Assembly (NCBI GenBank): GCA_030426085.1
Contig: JAUHYW010000016.1
Location: 1 to 64,000, forward strand
Reading direction: 5' to 3'
Length of the DNA: 64,000 nucleotides
Source: a bacterium
GTDB lineage: Bacteria; Myxococcota_A; Bradymonadia; UBA7976; UBA1532
This document shows positions 43,968 through 51,667 of the stretch, piece by piece. Made by a program: the position numbers and the translations under genes. The notes under the pieces were generated by a model, which had not been told where the DNA came from, made no database searches, and worked only from the letters and a program-made list of their open reading frames with translations. Numbering within the stretch: the first letter of the stretch is position 1; each line of letters starts with the position of its first letter.

Positions 43968-44078
43968 GGTGGACCTCCTCTGTCCACCGTCGACTATACA
44001 CCCGTTCAGTCGGCGGGATCCAATCGTGACTCGAAGGTGACGTCGCCGTGTGCGCTCGGCGTCAGCGGGCGGAGACGC

Positions 44079-45290
44079 TCAGTGCCAGCCGCGGTTGCGG
44101 CTCTTGAAGACGCTGCGGTGATAGGCCCAGGCGGGGGTCTTCTTCAGGAACGCCTCGTCGTACCGGTCGAGGCTCAGCAGCTCGGCGCCGAACTGGCTGA
44201 CGAAGGGCACGAGCACCGCCTCACACTGGAAGTGCCACCACTCGAGGCAGCTATAGGTCTTCTCGTACCCCCGCCGGGGGCCGATGTCGGCGAAGCCGTG
44301 CTGGCGGAAGATCTCGCTGAGGTCGAAGGCGCCGCAGGTCGTCTCCGGCCCGTCGCACAGCTTGCCCTTCCACGTCTGGGGCCCGATTTGCACCTCGGTC
44401 GCCGCGCCGCTGCGGCACCACACCCGCCACCCGCGGCCGGCGGGATCCCGCTCGACGATGTAGGGGTCGCCCTCCCGGATTCGGGCCAGGCCGGAGTAGG
44501 GGGCCAGGTCGAGGGCGACCCCCGCGTAGTGGATCGAGGTCTTCGAGCGCCCCTTGGAGACAGTCGCCGACAGCGAGCGGAACGAGCCGGCCGATGTGAT
44601 CTGCCCCCCGCGGCGCTGGATGTCGGCGTAGAGCCCTTCGTACAGCTCGGCGACGTCTTCCCGCAGCGTGAAGCGATCGTAGGCGTCCCCCCACTTGTCG
44701 GCCGGCACCCGCACCGTGCCCAGCTCGCGGTCGGCGGCCCAGTCCCGCTGCATGGCCCACAGCGTGTCCCGGCCCGGCAGCCCGTCGGTCGACAGCCCCT
44801 TCTTCGACTGAAAGGCCTCCACCGCCTCACCGAAGCTGTCCGGCCCGAGCTGCTCGTCGGCCGAGACCACGCCGTGCAGGGCCAGCAGATCGCGCAGGCC
44901 CTCGAAGAAGCGCGCCTCGTGGGGGGCGAAGGTGTCGTAGTCCACCCGATGATAGCGCAGCAGCCGCTCGAGGCCCGCCGGGGGTTCGCCGGCGCGGGTC
45001 TTGCGCCCCGGCTCGCCCTGCTCGGCGTCGGCGAAGTCATCGGCCTCGTACTCGGCGAAGTCGGGGGCTTCGGCGCTCTCGAGGGCGGTGAAGACCTCGG
45101 GGGCTTCGGCGCGGAGGCGGGCGTCGGCGGCGGCGGCCGTCCGGGCGCCGATGTCGATCCAGTAGCGGGTGCGGGCGATGTCCAGGTCGCCGCCGGGTGT
45201 GCCCAGGCGCTCGAGCGGACCGGCGATCGCCGGGGTCTCGGTGTGGTAGACGGCGAGCGCGTCGCCGGTCGTGCGGATCTCGAAGGCCAT
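44079..45290 (-). CDS. VanY-like D,D-carboxypeptidase with peptidoglycan-binding domain
   Basis: 403 residues from the ATG at 45290, with GAGGAGG upstream. Middle: a peptidoglycan-binding fold near residues 150-190 (FGEAVEAFQSKKGLSTDGLP). C-terminal M15 peptidase: SIHYAGVALDL supplies a zinc His and Asp, LEWWHFQ the catalytic Glu and last His. Cleaves terminal D-Ala from peptidoglycan stems. No clear signal peptide, which is odd for a wall enzyme; it may be exported by another route or act on a toxin-like target. The 160 bases upstream contain a GAGAC cluster. Confidence 0.85.
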   Translation of the reverse strand: MAFEIRTTGDALAVYHTETPAIAGPLERLGTPGGDLDIARTRYWIDIGARTAAAADARLRAEAPEVFTALESAEAPDFAEYEADDFADAEQGEPGRKTRAGEPPAGLERLLRYHRVDYDTFAPHEARFFEGLRDLLALHGVVSADEQLGPDSFGEAVEAFQSKKGLSTDGLPGRDTLWAMQRDWAADRELGTVRVPADKWGDAYDRFTLREDVAELYEGLYADIQRRGGQITSAGSFRSLSATVSKGRSKTSIHYAGVALDLAPYSGLARIREGDPYIVERDPAGRGWRVWCRSGAATEVQIGPQTWKGKLCDGPETTCGAFDLSEIFRQHGFADIGPRRGYEKTYSCLEWWHFQCEAVLVPFVSQFGAELLSLDRYDEAFLKKTPAWAYHRSVFKSRNRGWH

Positions 45291-45734
45291 GGCTCGCCTC
45301 CTCGTGTCGGCCGGGGGGATGGCGGGGGACAGGGCGATGGTAGCTGCGGGAGACCGAAAGCGACATCCCCTGTTCGGGTGGCGTCGCCCCGCCAGCGGCC
45401 CGGCCGGGCGCGCGTATCAGCCGGGTGTGACGGCTGGACCCCGAAACGAGACAGGGATGGTCTCAACTTGAGACATCGAGACGGGTGAGACGAGAATCTG
45501 TGACAGAACGCCCGCGGCGCCGCCGGGATGGTGCTGGACGCATTCTGATGCAATCCCGAGGGCTCGCCGTGACGAAGGGCGACGCTGCGTCAGCCGAATT
45601 CGGGTCACGGAATGGGACACTTCGCCGGCGGTGTATCCGGCCGCCGGTCGGGGCGGAAGGGGACGGGTCGGAGTACGGGAGCGGGGCGTGGCCGGGGGCG
45701 GCCGCGGAGGGAGGGGAGCAGCGCGACGGCCCGG
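45291..45734. other. Gap upstream of the VanY-like gene
   Basis: About 440 bases between the VanY-like start and the end of the next minus-strand gene. The only strong signal is the GAGAC cluster at 45448-45491; the rest is GC-rich and without a gene. Confidence 0.6.
45448..45491. promoter_or_regulatory. Cluster of five GAGAC/GTCTC motifs
   Basis: GAGAC at 45448, 45470, 45478 and 45487 and its inverse GTCTC at 45460, all inside 44 bases. The middle pair forms the perfect palindrome TCTCAACTTGAGA (45461-45473). Looks like an array of operator half-sites; a regulator binding here would sit about 160 bases before the VanY-like gene. Confidence 0.5.
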
Positions 45735-46481
45735 TCAGAGGGCCGACTCTCGCCGCATGTGCCCGGGCCTGGCGTCGGGCGCGGTGGGGCGGGTGAACGC
45801 GCTGACCTCGATCGGGCCGCTGTCGGCGAGCGCGCGCTGCGGCTCGGGCGAGAGGTCGAGGTCGAGCGCCTCGACCCGCTCGATGGCCAGATCGAGGCGC
45901 CGCCGCCGGTCGACGTAGCGCCCGAGGCGGGCGCGGCCGAACGTGGCGTAGTCCGCCTGCTGCTCGAGCACCCCATCGAGGTACTGACGGATGCCGGCGC
46001 GGGCGAGCTGCCCGACCTGAGCCCAGGCGTCGAGCCGGATGTCGACGGTGCCGCTGGCGTCGATGCGCCGACCCACGTCCCGCCGCAGGTGGCGCAGGCG
46101 GAGGAGGATCTCGCCGCGCAGCCGGGCCCGCATGGCGCGCACGCTCGCCGCGCCCCGGGCGAGGCAGAGCCCGTCGGCCACGCCGTGCGCCGTCTCCCGG
46201 TCGTCCCGGGCGTAGCGCAGATCGGCGGCGACGACGGCGAGCACCCGCCGGAGCATGTTGACGTCGGTCCGCTCGCCGAGCCGGGACAGCAGCCTCGGCG
46301 GCCCGAGCTCGATCCGGGGGTCGACGGGGTGGTCAGGCACCCGGGTCAGGCGGTCGATGTCGACCGTCACGCCCCCCCAGGCGAGCCCCGCGGCGTGGCA
46401 CGCCTCGACGTGGGCCAGGAACGTATCCAGTCGTTCCAGGACGGCGATGGGATCTGGGTCCCGGGTACCGGTGGTCGCCAT
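45735..46481 (-). CDS. Unknown Arg-rich protein
   Basis: 248 residues from the ATG at 46481, which has a perfect AAAGGAG site. Helical and rich in Arg and Asp, without Cys pairs, membrane helices or a motif known to me (RGVTVDIDRLT-like, then RHLRRDVGRRIDASG, RYVDRRRRLDLAIERVEAL). Divergent from the kinase pair with 200 bases between them, so a shared control region is possible. Confidence 0.75.
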   Translation of the reverse strand: MATTGTRDPDPIAVLERLDTFLAHVEACHAAGLAWGGVTVDIDRLTRVPDHPVDPRIELGPPRLLSRLGERTDVNMLRRVLAVVAADLRYARDDRETAHGVADGLCLARGAASVRAMRARLRGEILLRLRHLRRDVGRRIDASGTVDIRLDAWAQVGQLARAGIRQYLDGVLEQQADYATFGRARLGRYVDRRRRLDLAIERVEALDLDLSPEPQRALADSGPIEVSAFTRPTAPDARPGHMRRESAL

Positions 46482-46679
46482 CGGTGGCTCCTTTCTACGG
46501 CCTCGCGGTTTCTCGTCGGGTGGCCCGGCGTTTTCTCTGCGCCCTGCTCTTTCAGCACCGACCGTGCCAAGATGGCCGGCCGCGGGAGCGGGTCGGCCGC
46601 GCGTTTACGTCGCGCCCGGCGAGCCCGTGGGTTAATGTGCTGTCGCCGACGCCGAGGACGTCGGCAGTGGAGGGCATGG

Positions 46680-48548
46680 ATGAACAACCGATCGGAATCG
46701 CCCGAGGATGCGCTCGCCGTCACGCTCGAAGCGATCGCCGACACCGCCCGGGAAGGGCTCGCCGTCGGCACGGGCGAGGCGCTCCGGGACGCGGCGCGGC
46801 AGGTCTTCGAACAGGTCGAGGGCCTGCGGGTGCTCGTCGACAAGCCGGCGAAGGCCGCCGAAGCCGATCCGGGCGACGGTCGACAGAAGCGGGCGGACGG
46901 GCCGGCCTTCGACGCCTGCCGCCTCGTGGAGGCGGTGGCCGAGGCGATGGCCCCCGCGCTCGGCGAGCGGCCGGTGGAGCTGGTCAGTCTGGTGGCCGAC
47001 GACGTGCCCCGGATGGTGCTCGGCGACGCCCGCCGGGTGCACCGGGTGCTGGGCGAGCTGCTCGACAACGCGGTGCGCTTCACCGACGCCGGGATGATCA
47101 CCGTCGAGTGCGGCTGGTCCGAAGGGCTGGTGTTGCAGGTCACCGACACCGGGCCGGGGATTCCCCCCATCCATCAGCCGCGGATCTGGGAGTCCACCGC
47201 GAGCCCCCATCAGCCGCCGCCGGGCATCTGGCAGGCGCGGGCCGGCGCCGGGCTGGGTCTGCCGCTGTGCCGGGAGCTGGTCGAGGGCATGGGCGGGGAG
47301 ATCGTCTGCCGCAGCCGCCTGGGCGAAGGCAGCACCTTCGAGGTCCGCCTGCCCTTCGATCCGGGCTCGAGCGCCGAGCGGCCCCTGCCGGGCCGCATCG
47401 AGGGCCGGGTGCTGCTCGTCGAGGATCACCCCCGCCTGCGGGCGAACCTGGCCCGGGCCTTCGAGGATCTGGGCTTCCTGGTCGACGACGCGGCCGACGG
47501 CCGGGAGGCGCTGCACAAGGTGCGGCACGCCTCGGCGCGCTACGCGATGGCGCTGCTCGACGCCGATCTGGGCGACGCGCCGGGTGAAGCCCTGATCGAT
47601 CTCATCGGCGACCGACCGCCGCTGCGAGAGGTGCCCCGGGTCGCGATGTGCCGTGACCCCGCCGGCTTCGACGGCCCCACGGTGCGCAAGCCGGTGACCC
47701 GGTGGCGCCTCGAACGCGCGGTCGAACGGGCCCTGGGGCGGCGGCTGGCCCGGCGCACGGTGTCCGACGAGCCGCCCACGGCCGGGGAGCGACGGGTGCT
47801 GGTCGTCGACGACAACGCCGACAGCCGCCACCTCGCCGCGCGCATCCTCGGGGCGTACGACTACACGGTCGATCTGGCCGAGGACGGCGTCGAGGCGGTG
47901 AGCATGGCCGGCGAGACGGCCTACGACCTCATCGTGATGGACGTCGAGATGCCCCGCCTCGACGGCCTCGAAGCGAGCCGGCGCATCCGCGCGGCGGAGT
48001 ACGCCGGGCGGCGGGCGCCGATCATCGCCCTGACGGCCCACGACTCGGACGACTTCCGCCGGCGGTGCATCGACGCCGGCATGGACGAGCACGTGCCCCG
48101 GCCGATCAGCGGCGCCGGGCTGTTGCAGGCGGTGGATCGAGCCCTGGGCGTGGCGAGCCACCGCTCGGCCGACGTGCGCCCGCTCGACCCGGGTATCGCC
48201 GATCCGCTCGACGGCCCGCTGCCCCCGATCACCCTCGACCCCGAGCTGCTCGACCTGCTGCCGGCGTTCGTCGAACACCGTCGGGCCAACGTCGACGAGC
48301 TGCGGCGCTGGCTGGACGGCCACGAGGCCGAGCCGGCGGTGCTGGCCCACGGGCTCAAGGGCGTCGGCGGGGCGTTCGGCTTCCCGGCGATCACCGCGCT
48401 CGGGGCGCGGCTGGGCGAGGCGATCGCGGCCGACGATCGGGACGTGGCGGCGCGCTGCATCGAGCGCCTCGAAGCGCACGTCGGCGACATCGCCGGGGCG
48501 GTCGCCGAGGCGGTCCGGGACGGGGAGCGCTCGGGATCCCGGCGTTGA
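46680..48548 (+). CDS. Hybrid histidine kinase without phosphoacceptor domain: ATPase-REC-REC-HPt
   Basis: 622 residues from the ATG at 46680. An ATPase of the histidine-kinase type is intact (N-box LGELLDNAVRFT, G1 DTGPGIP, G2 GAGLGLPLC), but the region before it has no HisKA helix and no H-E-x-R-T-P, so there is no own phosphoacceptor. Receiver 1 (LLVEDHPRLRANLARAFEDL) keeps LLDADL. Receiver 2 is canonical with Asp421 (IVMDVEMPRLDGLEASRRIR), though the C-terminal Lys is replaced (VPRPIS). A phosphotransfer HPt ends the protein with His557 (AHGLKGVGGAFG). The next gene begins on its stop codon and supplies the missing H-box. Confidence 0.88.
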   Translation: MNNRSESPEDALAVTLEAIADTAREGLAVGTGEALRDAARQVFEQVEGLRVLVDKPAKAAEADPGDGRQKRADGPAFDACRLVEAVAEAMAPALGERPVELVSLVADDVPRMVLGDARRVHRVLGELLDNAVRFTDAGMITVECGWSEGLVLQVTDTGPGIPPIHQPRIWESTASPHQPPPGIWQARAGAGLGLPLCRELVEGMGGEIVCRSRLGEGSTFEVRLPFDPGSSAERPLPGRIEGRVLLVEDHPRLRANLARAFEDLGFLVDDAADGREALHKVRHASARYAMALLDADLGDAPGEALIDLIGDRPPLREVPRVAMCRDPAGFDGPTVRKPVTRWRLERAVERALGRRLARRTVSDEPPTAGERRVLVVDDNADSRHLAARILGAYDYTVDLAEDGVEAVSMAGETAYDLIVMDVEMPRLDGLEASRRIRAAEYAGRRAPIIALTAHDSDDFRRRCIDAGMDEHVPRPISGAGLLQAVDRALGVASHRSADVRPLDPGIADPLDGPLPPITLDPELLDLLPAFVEHRRANVDELRRWLDGHEAEPAVLAHGLKGVGGAFGFPAITALGARLGEAIAADDRDVAARCIERLEAHVGDIAGAVAEAVRDGERSGSRR

Positions 48549-50743
48549 AGGCGCAGCCCCTCCTCGCGCCGTACCTCGCCGTCCTGAGCGGGCTCGACGA
48601 GGCGGGGTGGGTCTTCGAGGACGGCGAGGGCACGGTCCTGGCCGCCAACCCGGTCTTCTGCCTGCTGCTCGACGACGGCTCGACCCCCACCAACCTGGTC
48701 GGCGCCGACTGGGGGCGGGTCGCCTGGCGGCTGGCGTCCCTGGCGGCCGAGCCGGCGGAGGCGGCGAGCCTGCTCGAGGGCTGCCGCGACGGCCCCCGCT
48801 GCCAGGATCTCGCCCTCGCCGACGGGCGGGTGCTGCAGATCGATCATGCGCCGGTCGCGATGGGCGGGGGTCACCGGGGCGGCGTCTGGCGGGTGCGCGA
48901 CCTGTCGACCGGCGCGGGCGCAGCGCGGGCCGAGGGATCGGTCGGCTTCCTGGCGGGTATCAGCCACGAGATCCGCACCCCGATCAACGCGATCATCGGC
49001 ATGAGCGAGCTGGTCGCCGAGACCACGCTCGACGACGACGTGCGCGAGCTCCTGATCGGGGTGGAGCGCAACGCGCGTCGGCTGATGGGCCTCATGAATC
49101 GCCTGCTCAGCTTCAGCGACGAGCGCAAGGTCGACAGGACGCCGCAGGCCGCGCCCTTCGATCCGGTGGCGCTCGTCGACGAGCTGGCTGCCGGGCGGGT
49201 GCGCGACGTCGGGCCGCTGCTGCTGTGTCGCCGGGGCGCCGACGTGCCCCGGTCGGTGGTCGGTGATCGCACCGGGATCGAGCACATCCTGTCTTCGCTG
49301 CTCGCCTTCGCGGTGCGCGGCGGCAGCGCCGAGATCGAGGTCGGGGTCGAGGTCGAGCCGGACCCGGGGACCGCGGTCGGCGGCGACGTATCGCTCCGGT
49401 TCTTCGTGCGGGACGAGATCGACCGGCGGGCGGCGTCCGACGACGCGGCGCTGCTCGACGAGGTGTTCTGGCTGGGCGCCGGCGGCGCCGAACGCACCGG
49501 GCTGGGGCGGGAGATCGTCGACGGGCTCGTGCAGCACATCGGGGGGGCGCTGTCCGTGCGCCGTGACCCGGATGGCACGCGCTTCACGCTGCGCTGCCGG
49601 GCGCCGGTCGAGCAGGGGCCCGACGACCGCGAGCCGCTCGATGGGCGGCGGGTGCTGGTGGCCGACCCCCACCCCCGGCGGCGGGCGCTGCACGCCGAGC
49701 TGTGCATCGACCTCGGCGCCTCGATCCGCACGGCGTCCGGGCCGGCGGCGGTGCGCAAGGCGCTGGCCGATGGCGCGATCGATCTGGCCCTGGTGGCCGA
49801 TCCGCTGCGGGTCCGGGGCGCGCCGTGGATCCGCCTCGCCGAGCCCGGGCGGCTCGACCCCGACGCCCCGGACTGCGTCTGGCGGCTCGGGCCCACGCCC
49901 CAACGCGCCGAGCTGCTCACCGCGTTCGAACGCTGCCTCGAGCCGAGCTCGCCGGGCCGCGCGCCGGGCCCGGCCCGGGTCCTCGTCGTCGAAGATCTGC
50001 CGGACAACGCGATGATCGTGCGCCGCTTCCTGGCGTCCGCCGGGCATCGGGTGCAGGTGGTCGAGCGAGGCCGGGCGGCGCTGCGCGCGCTGCGGGACGA
50101 CGCGTGGGACGTCGTGCTGATGGACGTGAACCTGCCCGACATCGACGGTCTGGAGGTCACCGCCCGCCTGCGCGAGTTCGAGAGCCGGGCCTGGCTGGGC
50201 GAGACCCCGGTCGTGGCGCTGACGGCGTTCGCCACCGAGGCGGTGCAGCAGCGGGCCGAGGCGGTGGGGATCCAGGCGTTTCTGACCAAGCCGGTCGATC
50301 GCCACCGCCTGCTCGACGCCGTCGCCCGCCACGGGCGGCGGGGGCCGGTGGGGCTCATCGTCGACAGCGATCCGGTCGGCCGCCTGCTGCTGATGCGTCG
50401 GGCCCGACGGCGGGCGAGCCTGCGCCTGCGGTGGGCGCCCGACATCGAGACGGCGCGGGCGACCCTCGAGCGGGAGCCGGTCGACTTCGCGCTGGTCGAC
50501 GCGGCCCTGTCCGACGGCGACGGTCTCGAGCTGATCCGGACGCTCATCCCCCGCGGGGTCCGCTGCGCGCTCGTCGCCTCGCGCGATGAGCGGGCGCTGC
50601 GCGAGGCGGCGCTGGACGCGGGCTGCGTCGACGTGCTCGGAAAGCCGGTGGGCGCCGACGCCGTCGCCCGGGCGCTCGTCCGGCTGTGCTCAGAGTCGGG
50701 CGGCCTCGGCCCTGTCCGCCCGCCGCTACCCGGCGGCGGGTGA
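48545..50743 (+). CDS. Hybrid histidine kinase with degraded ATPase: HisKA-REC-REC
   Basis: 732 residues from the TTG that overlaps the previous TGA (TTGA). N-terminal PAS-like region, then a textbook HisKA: FLAGISHEIRTPINAIIGMS with His141. The following ATPase is degraded: the N-box is HILSSLLAFAVRGG without the Asn, no DxGxG is found, and only a GLG remains. Then a degenerate receiver-like region, a good receiver (VLVVEDLPDNAMIVRRFL, LMDVNLPDIDGLEV, FLTKPVD) and a second, weaker one (ALVDAALSDGDGLELI, VLGKPVG). Together with the preceding gene it makes one complete kinase plus relay. Its 3' end overlaps the convergent miaA by 18 bases. Confidence 0.88.
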   Translation: MKAQPLLAPYLAVLSGLDEAGWVFEDGEGTVLAANPVFCLLLDDGSTPTNLVGADWGRVAWRLASLAAEPAEAASLLEGCRDGPRCQDLALADGRVLQIDHAPVAMGGGHRGGVWRVRDLSTGAGAARAEGSVGFLAGISHEIRTPINAIIGMSELVAETTLDDDVRELLIGVERNARRLMGLMNRLLSFSDERKVDRTPQAAPFDPVALVDELAAGRVRDVGPLLLCRRGADVPRSVVGDRTGIEHILSSLLAFAVRGGSAEIEVGVEVEPDPGTAVGGDVSLRFFVRDEIDRRAASDDAALLDEVFWLGAGGAERTGLGREIVDGLVQHIGGALSVRRDPDGTRFTLRCRAPVEQGPDDREPLDGRRVLVADPHPRRRALHAELCIDLGASIRTASGPAAVRKALADGAIDLALVADPLRVRGAPWIRLAEPGRLDPDAPDCVWRLGPTPQRAELLTAFERCLEPSSPGRAPGPARVLVVEDLPDNAMIVRRFLASAGHRVQVVERGRAALRALRDDAWDVVLMDVNLPDIDGLEVTARLREFESRAWLGETPVVALTAFATEAVQQRAEAVGIQAFLTKPVDRHRLLDAVARHGRRGPVGLIVDSDPVGRLLLMRRARRRASLRLRWAPDIETARATLEREPVDFALVDAALSDGDGLELIRTLIPRGVRCALVASRDERALREAALDAGCVDVLGKPVGADAVARALVRLCSESGGLGPVRPPLPGGG

Positions 50744-51667
50744 CGAGCGATCGGCCGCGGTGAGCCACCGCTGCACCGCGTCGACATCGGGCGGCCCGTC
50801 GAACCAGCGCAGGCCGGGCGTCTTGCGGAACCAGGTGCGCTGGCGCCGGGCGTAGCGCCGGGTCTCGACCACGATGCGCGTCCGGGCGTCGGCCACGGTC
50901 GACTCGCCGTCGAGCACGGTGAGCAGGTGGCGATAGCCGAGCGCCTTGAGCCGGGCCAGCGCCGCCCGATGGCCCGCGGCGACCAACGCCCGGACCTCGT
51001 CGAGCCAGCCGGCGGCCAGCATGCGATCGACCCGGCGCTCGATGCGGGCCCACATGTCGTCCCGGGGCCAGCGGATCGCCACCGGGCGCACCGCCAGCCG
51101 GTCGGGCGCCGCGGCGTGCTCGGCCTGCCACGCCGACAGCGGGCGCCCCGAGGTGCGATACACGCCCAGGGCCCGCTCGATGCGTTGGCGATCGGCCGGC
51201 GCGATGCGGGCGGCGGCGGCCGGATCGACCCGGGCCAGCTCGGCGTGCAGCGCCGGCAGCGCCCCGGCCTCGATGGCCGCCTCGATCGCGGCCCGCACCG
51301 GCGGCGCGACCGGCGGCGCGGCGCACAGCCCGCGGACGAGCGCCCGCAGGTACAGCCCGGTGCCCCCGCACAGGATCGGGCGCCGGCCCCGGGCGCGCAC
51401 GTCGGTGATCGCCGCGTCCGCCGCCGCCAGGTAGGCCGCCGCGTCGAACCGGGCCTCGGGCTCGACGATGTCGATCAGATGGTGCCGCACGTCGCCCAGC
51501 TCGGCGGACGTGGCCTTGCCGGTGCCGATGTCCAGCCCCCGATAGATCTGGCTCGCGTCGCAGCCCACGATCTCGCCGCCCAGCCGGCGGCACAGCTCGA
51601 TGGCGAGCCCGGTCTTGCCGCTGGCGGTGGGCCCCACGACCGCCAGGAGCGGCGGACCCCCGCTCAC
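50726..51667 (-). CDS. miaA: tRNA dimethylallyltransferase
   Basis: 313 residues from a GTG overlapping the mutL stop (GTGA). Transfers a dimethylallyl group to A37 of tRNAs that read UNN codons. P-loop VVGPTASGKTGLAI at the start, DASQIYRGLDIGTGKA, VGGTGLYLRAL-like segment (ILCGGTGLYLRALVRG), and QRIERALGVY. The tRNA-binding end with RRYARRQRTWFRK is intact. Follows mutL as in many bacteria (mutL-miaA). Confidence 0.97.
   Translation of the reverse strand: MSGGPPLLAVVGPTASGKTGLAIELCRRLGGEIVGCDASQIYRGLDIGTGKATSAELGDVRHHLIDIVEPEARFDAAAYLAAADAAITDVRARGRRPILCGGTGLYLRALVRGLCAAPPVAPPVRAAIEAAIEAGALPALHAELARVDPAAAARIAPADRQRIERALGVYRTSGRPLSAWQAEHAAAPDRLAVRPVAIRWPRDDMWARIERRVDRMLAAGWLDEVRALVAAGHRAALARLKALGYRHLLTVLDGESTVADARTRIVVETRRYARRQRTWFRKTPGLRWFDGPPDVDAVQRWLTAADRSSPAAG

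Noticed and set aside
46604-46637. TTTACG and GTTAAT as a promoter for the kinase pair
   Set aside because: Spacer is about 21 bases, too long for a normal sigma-70 promoter.
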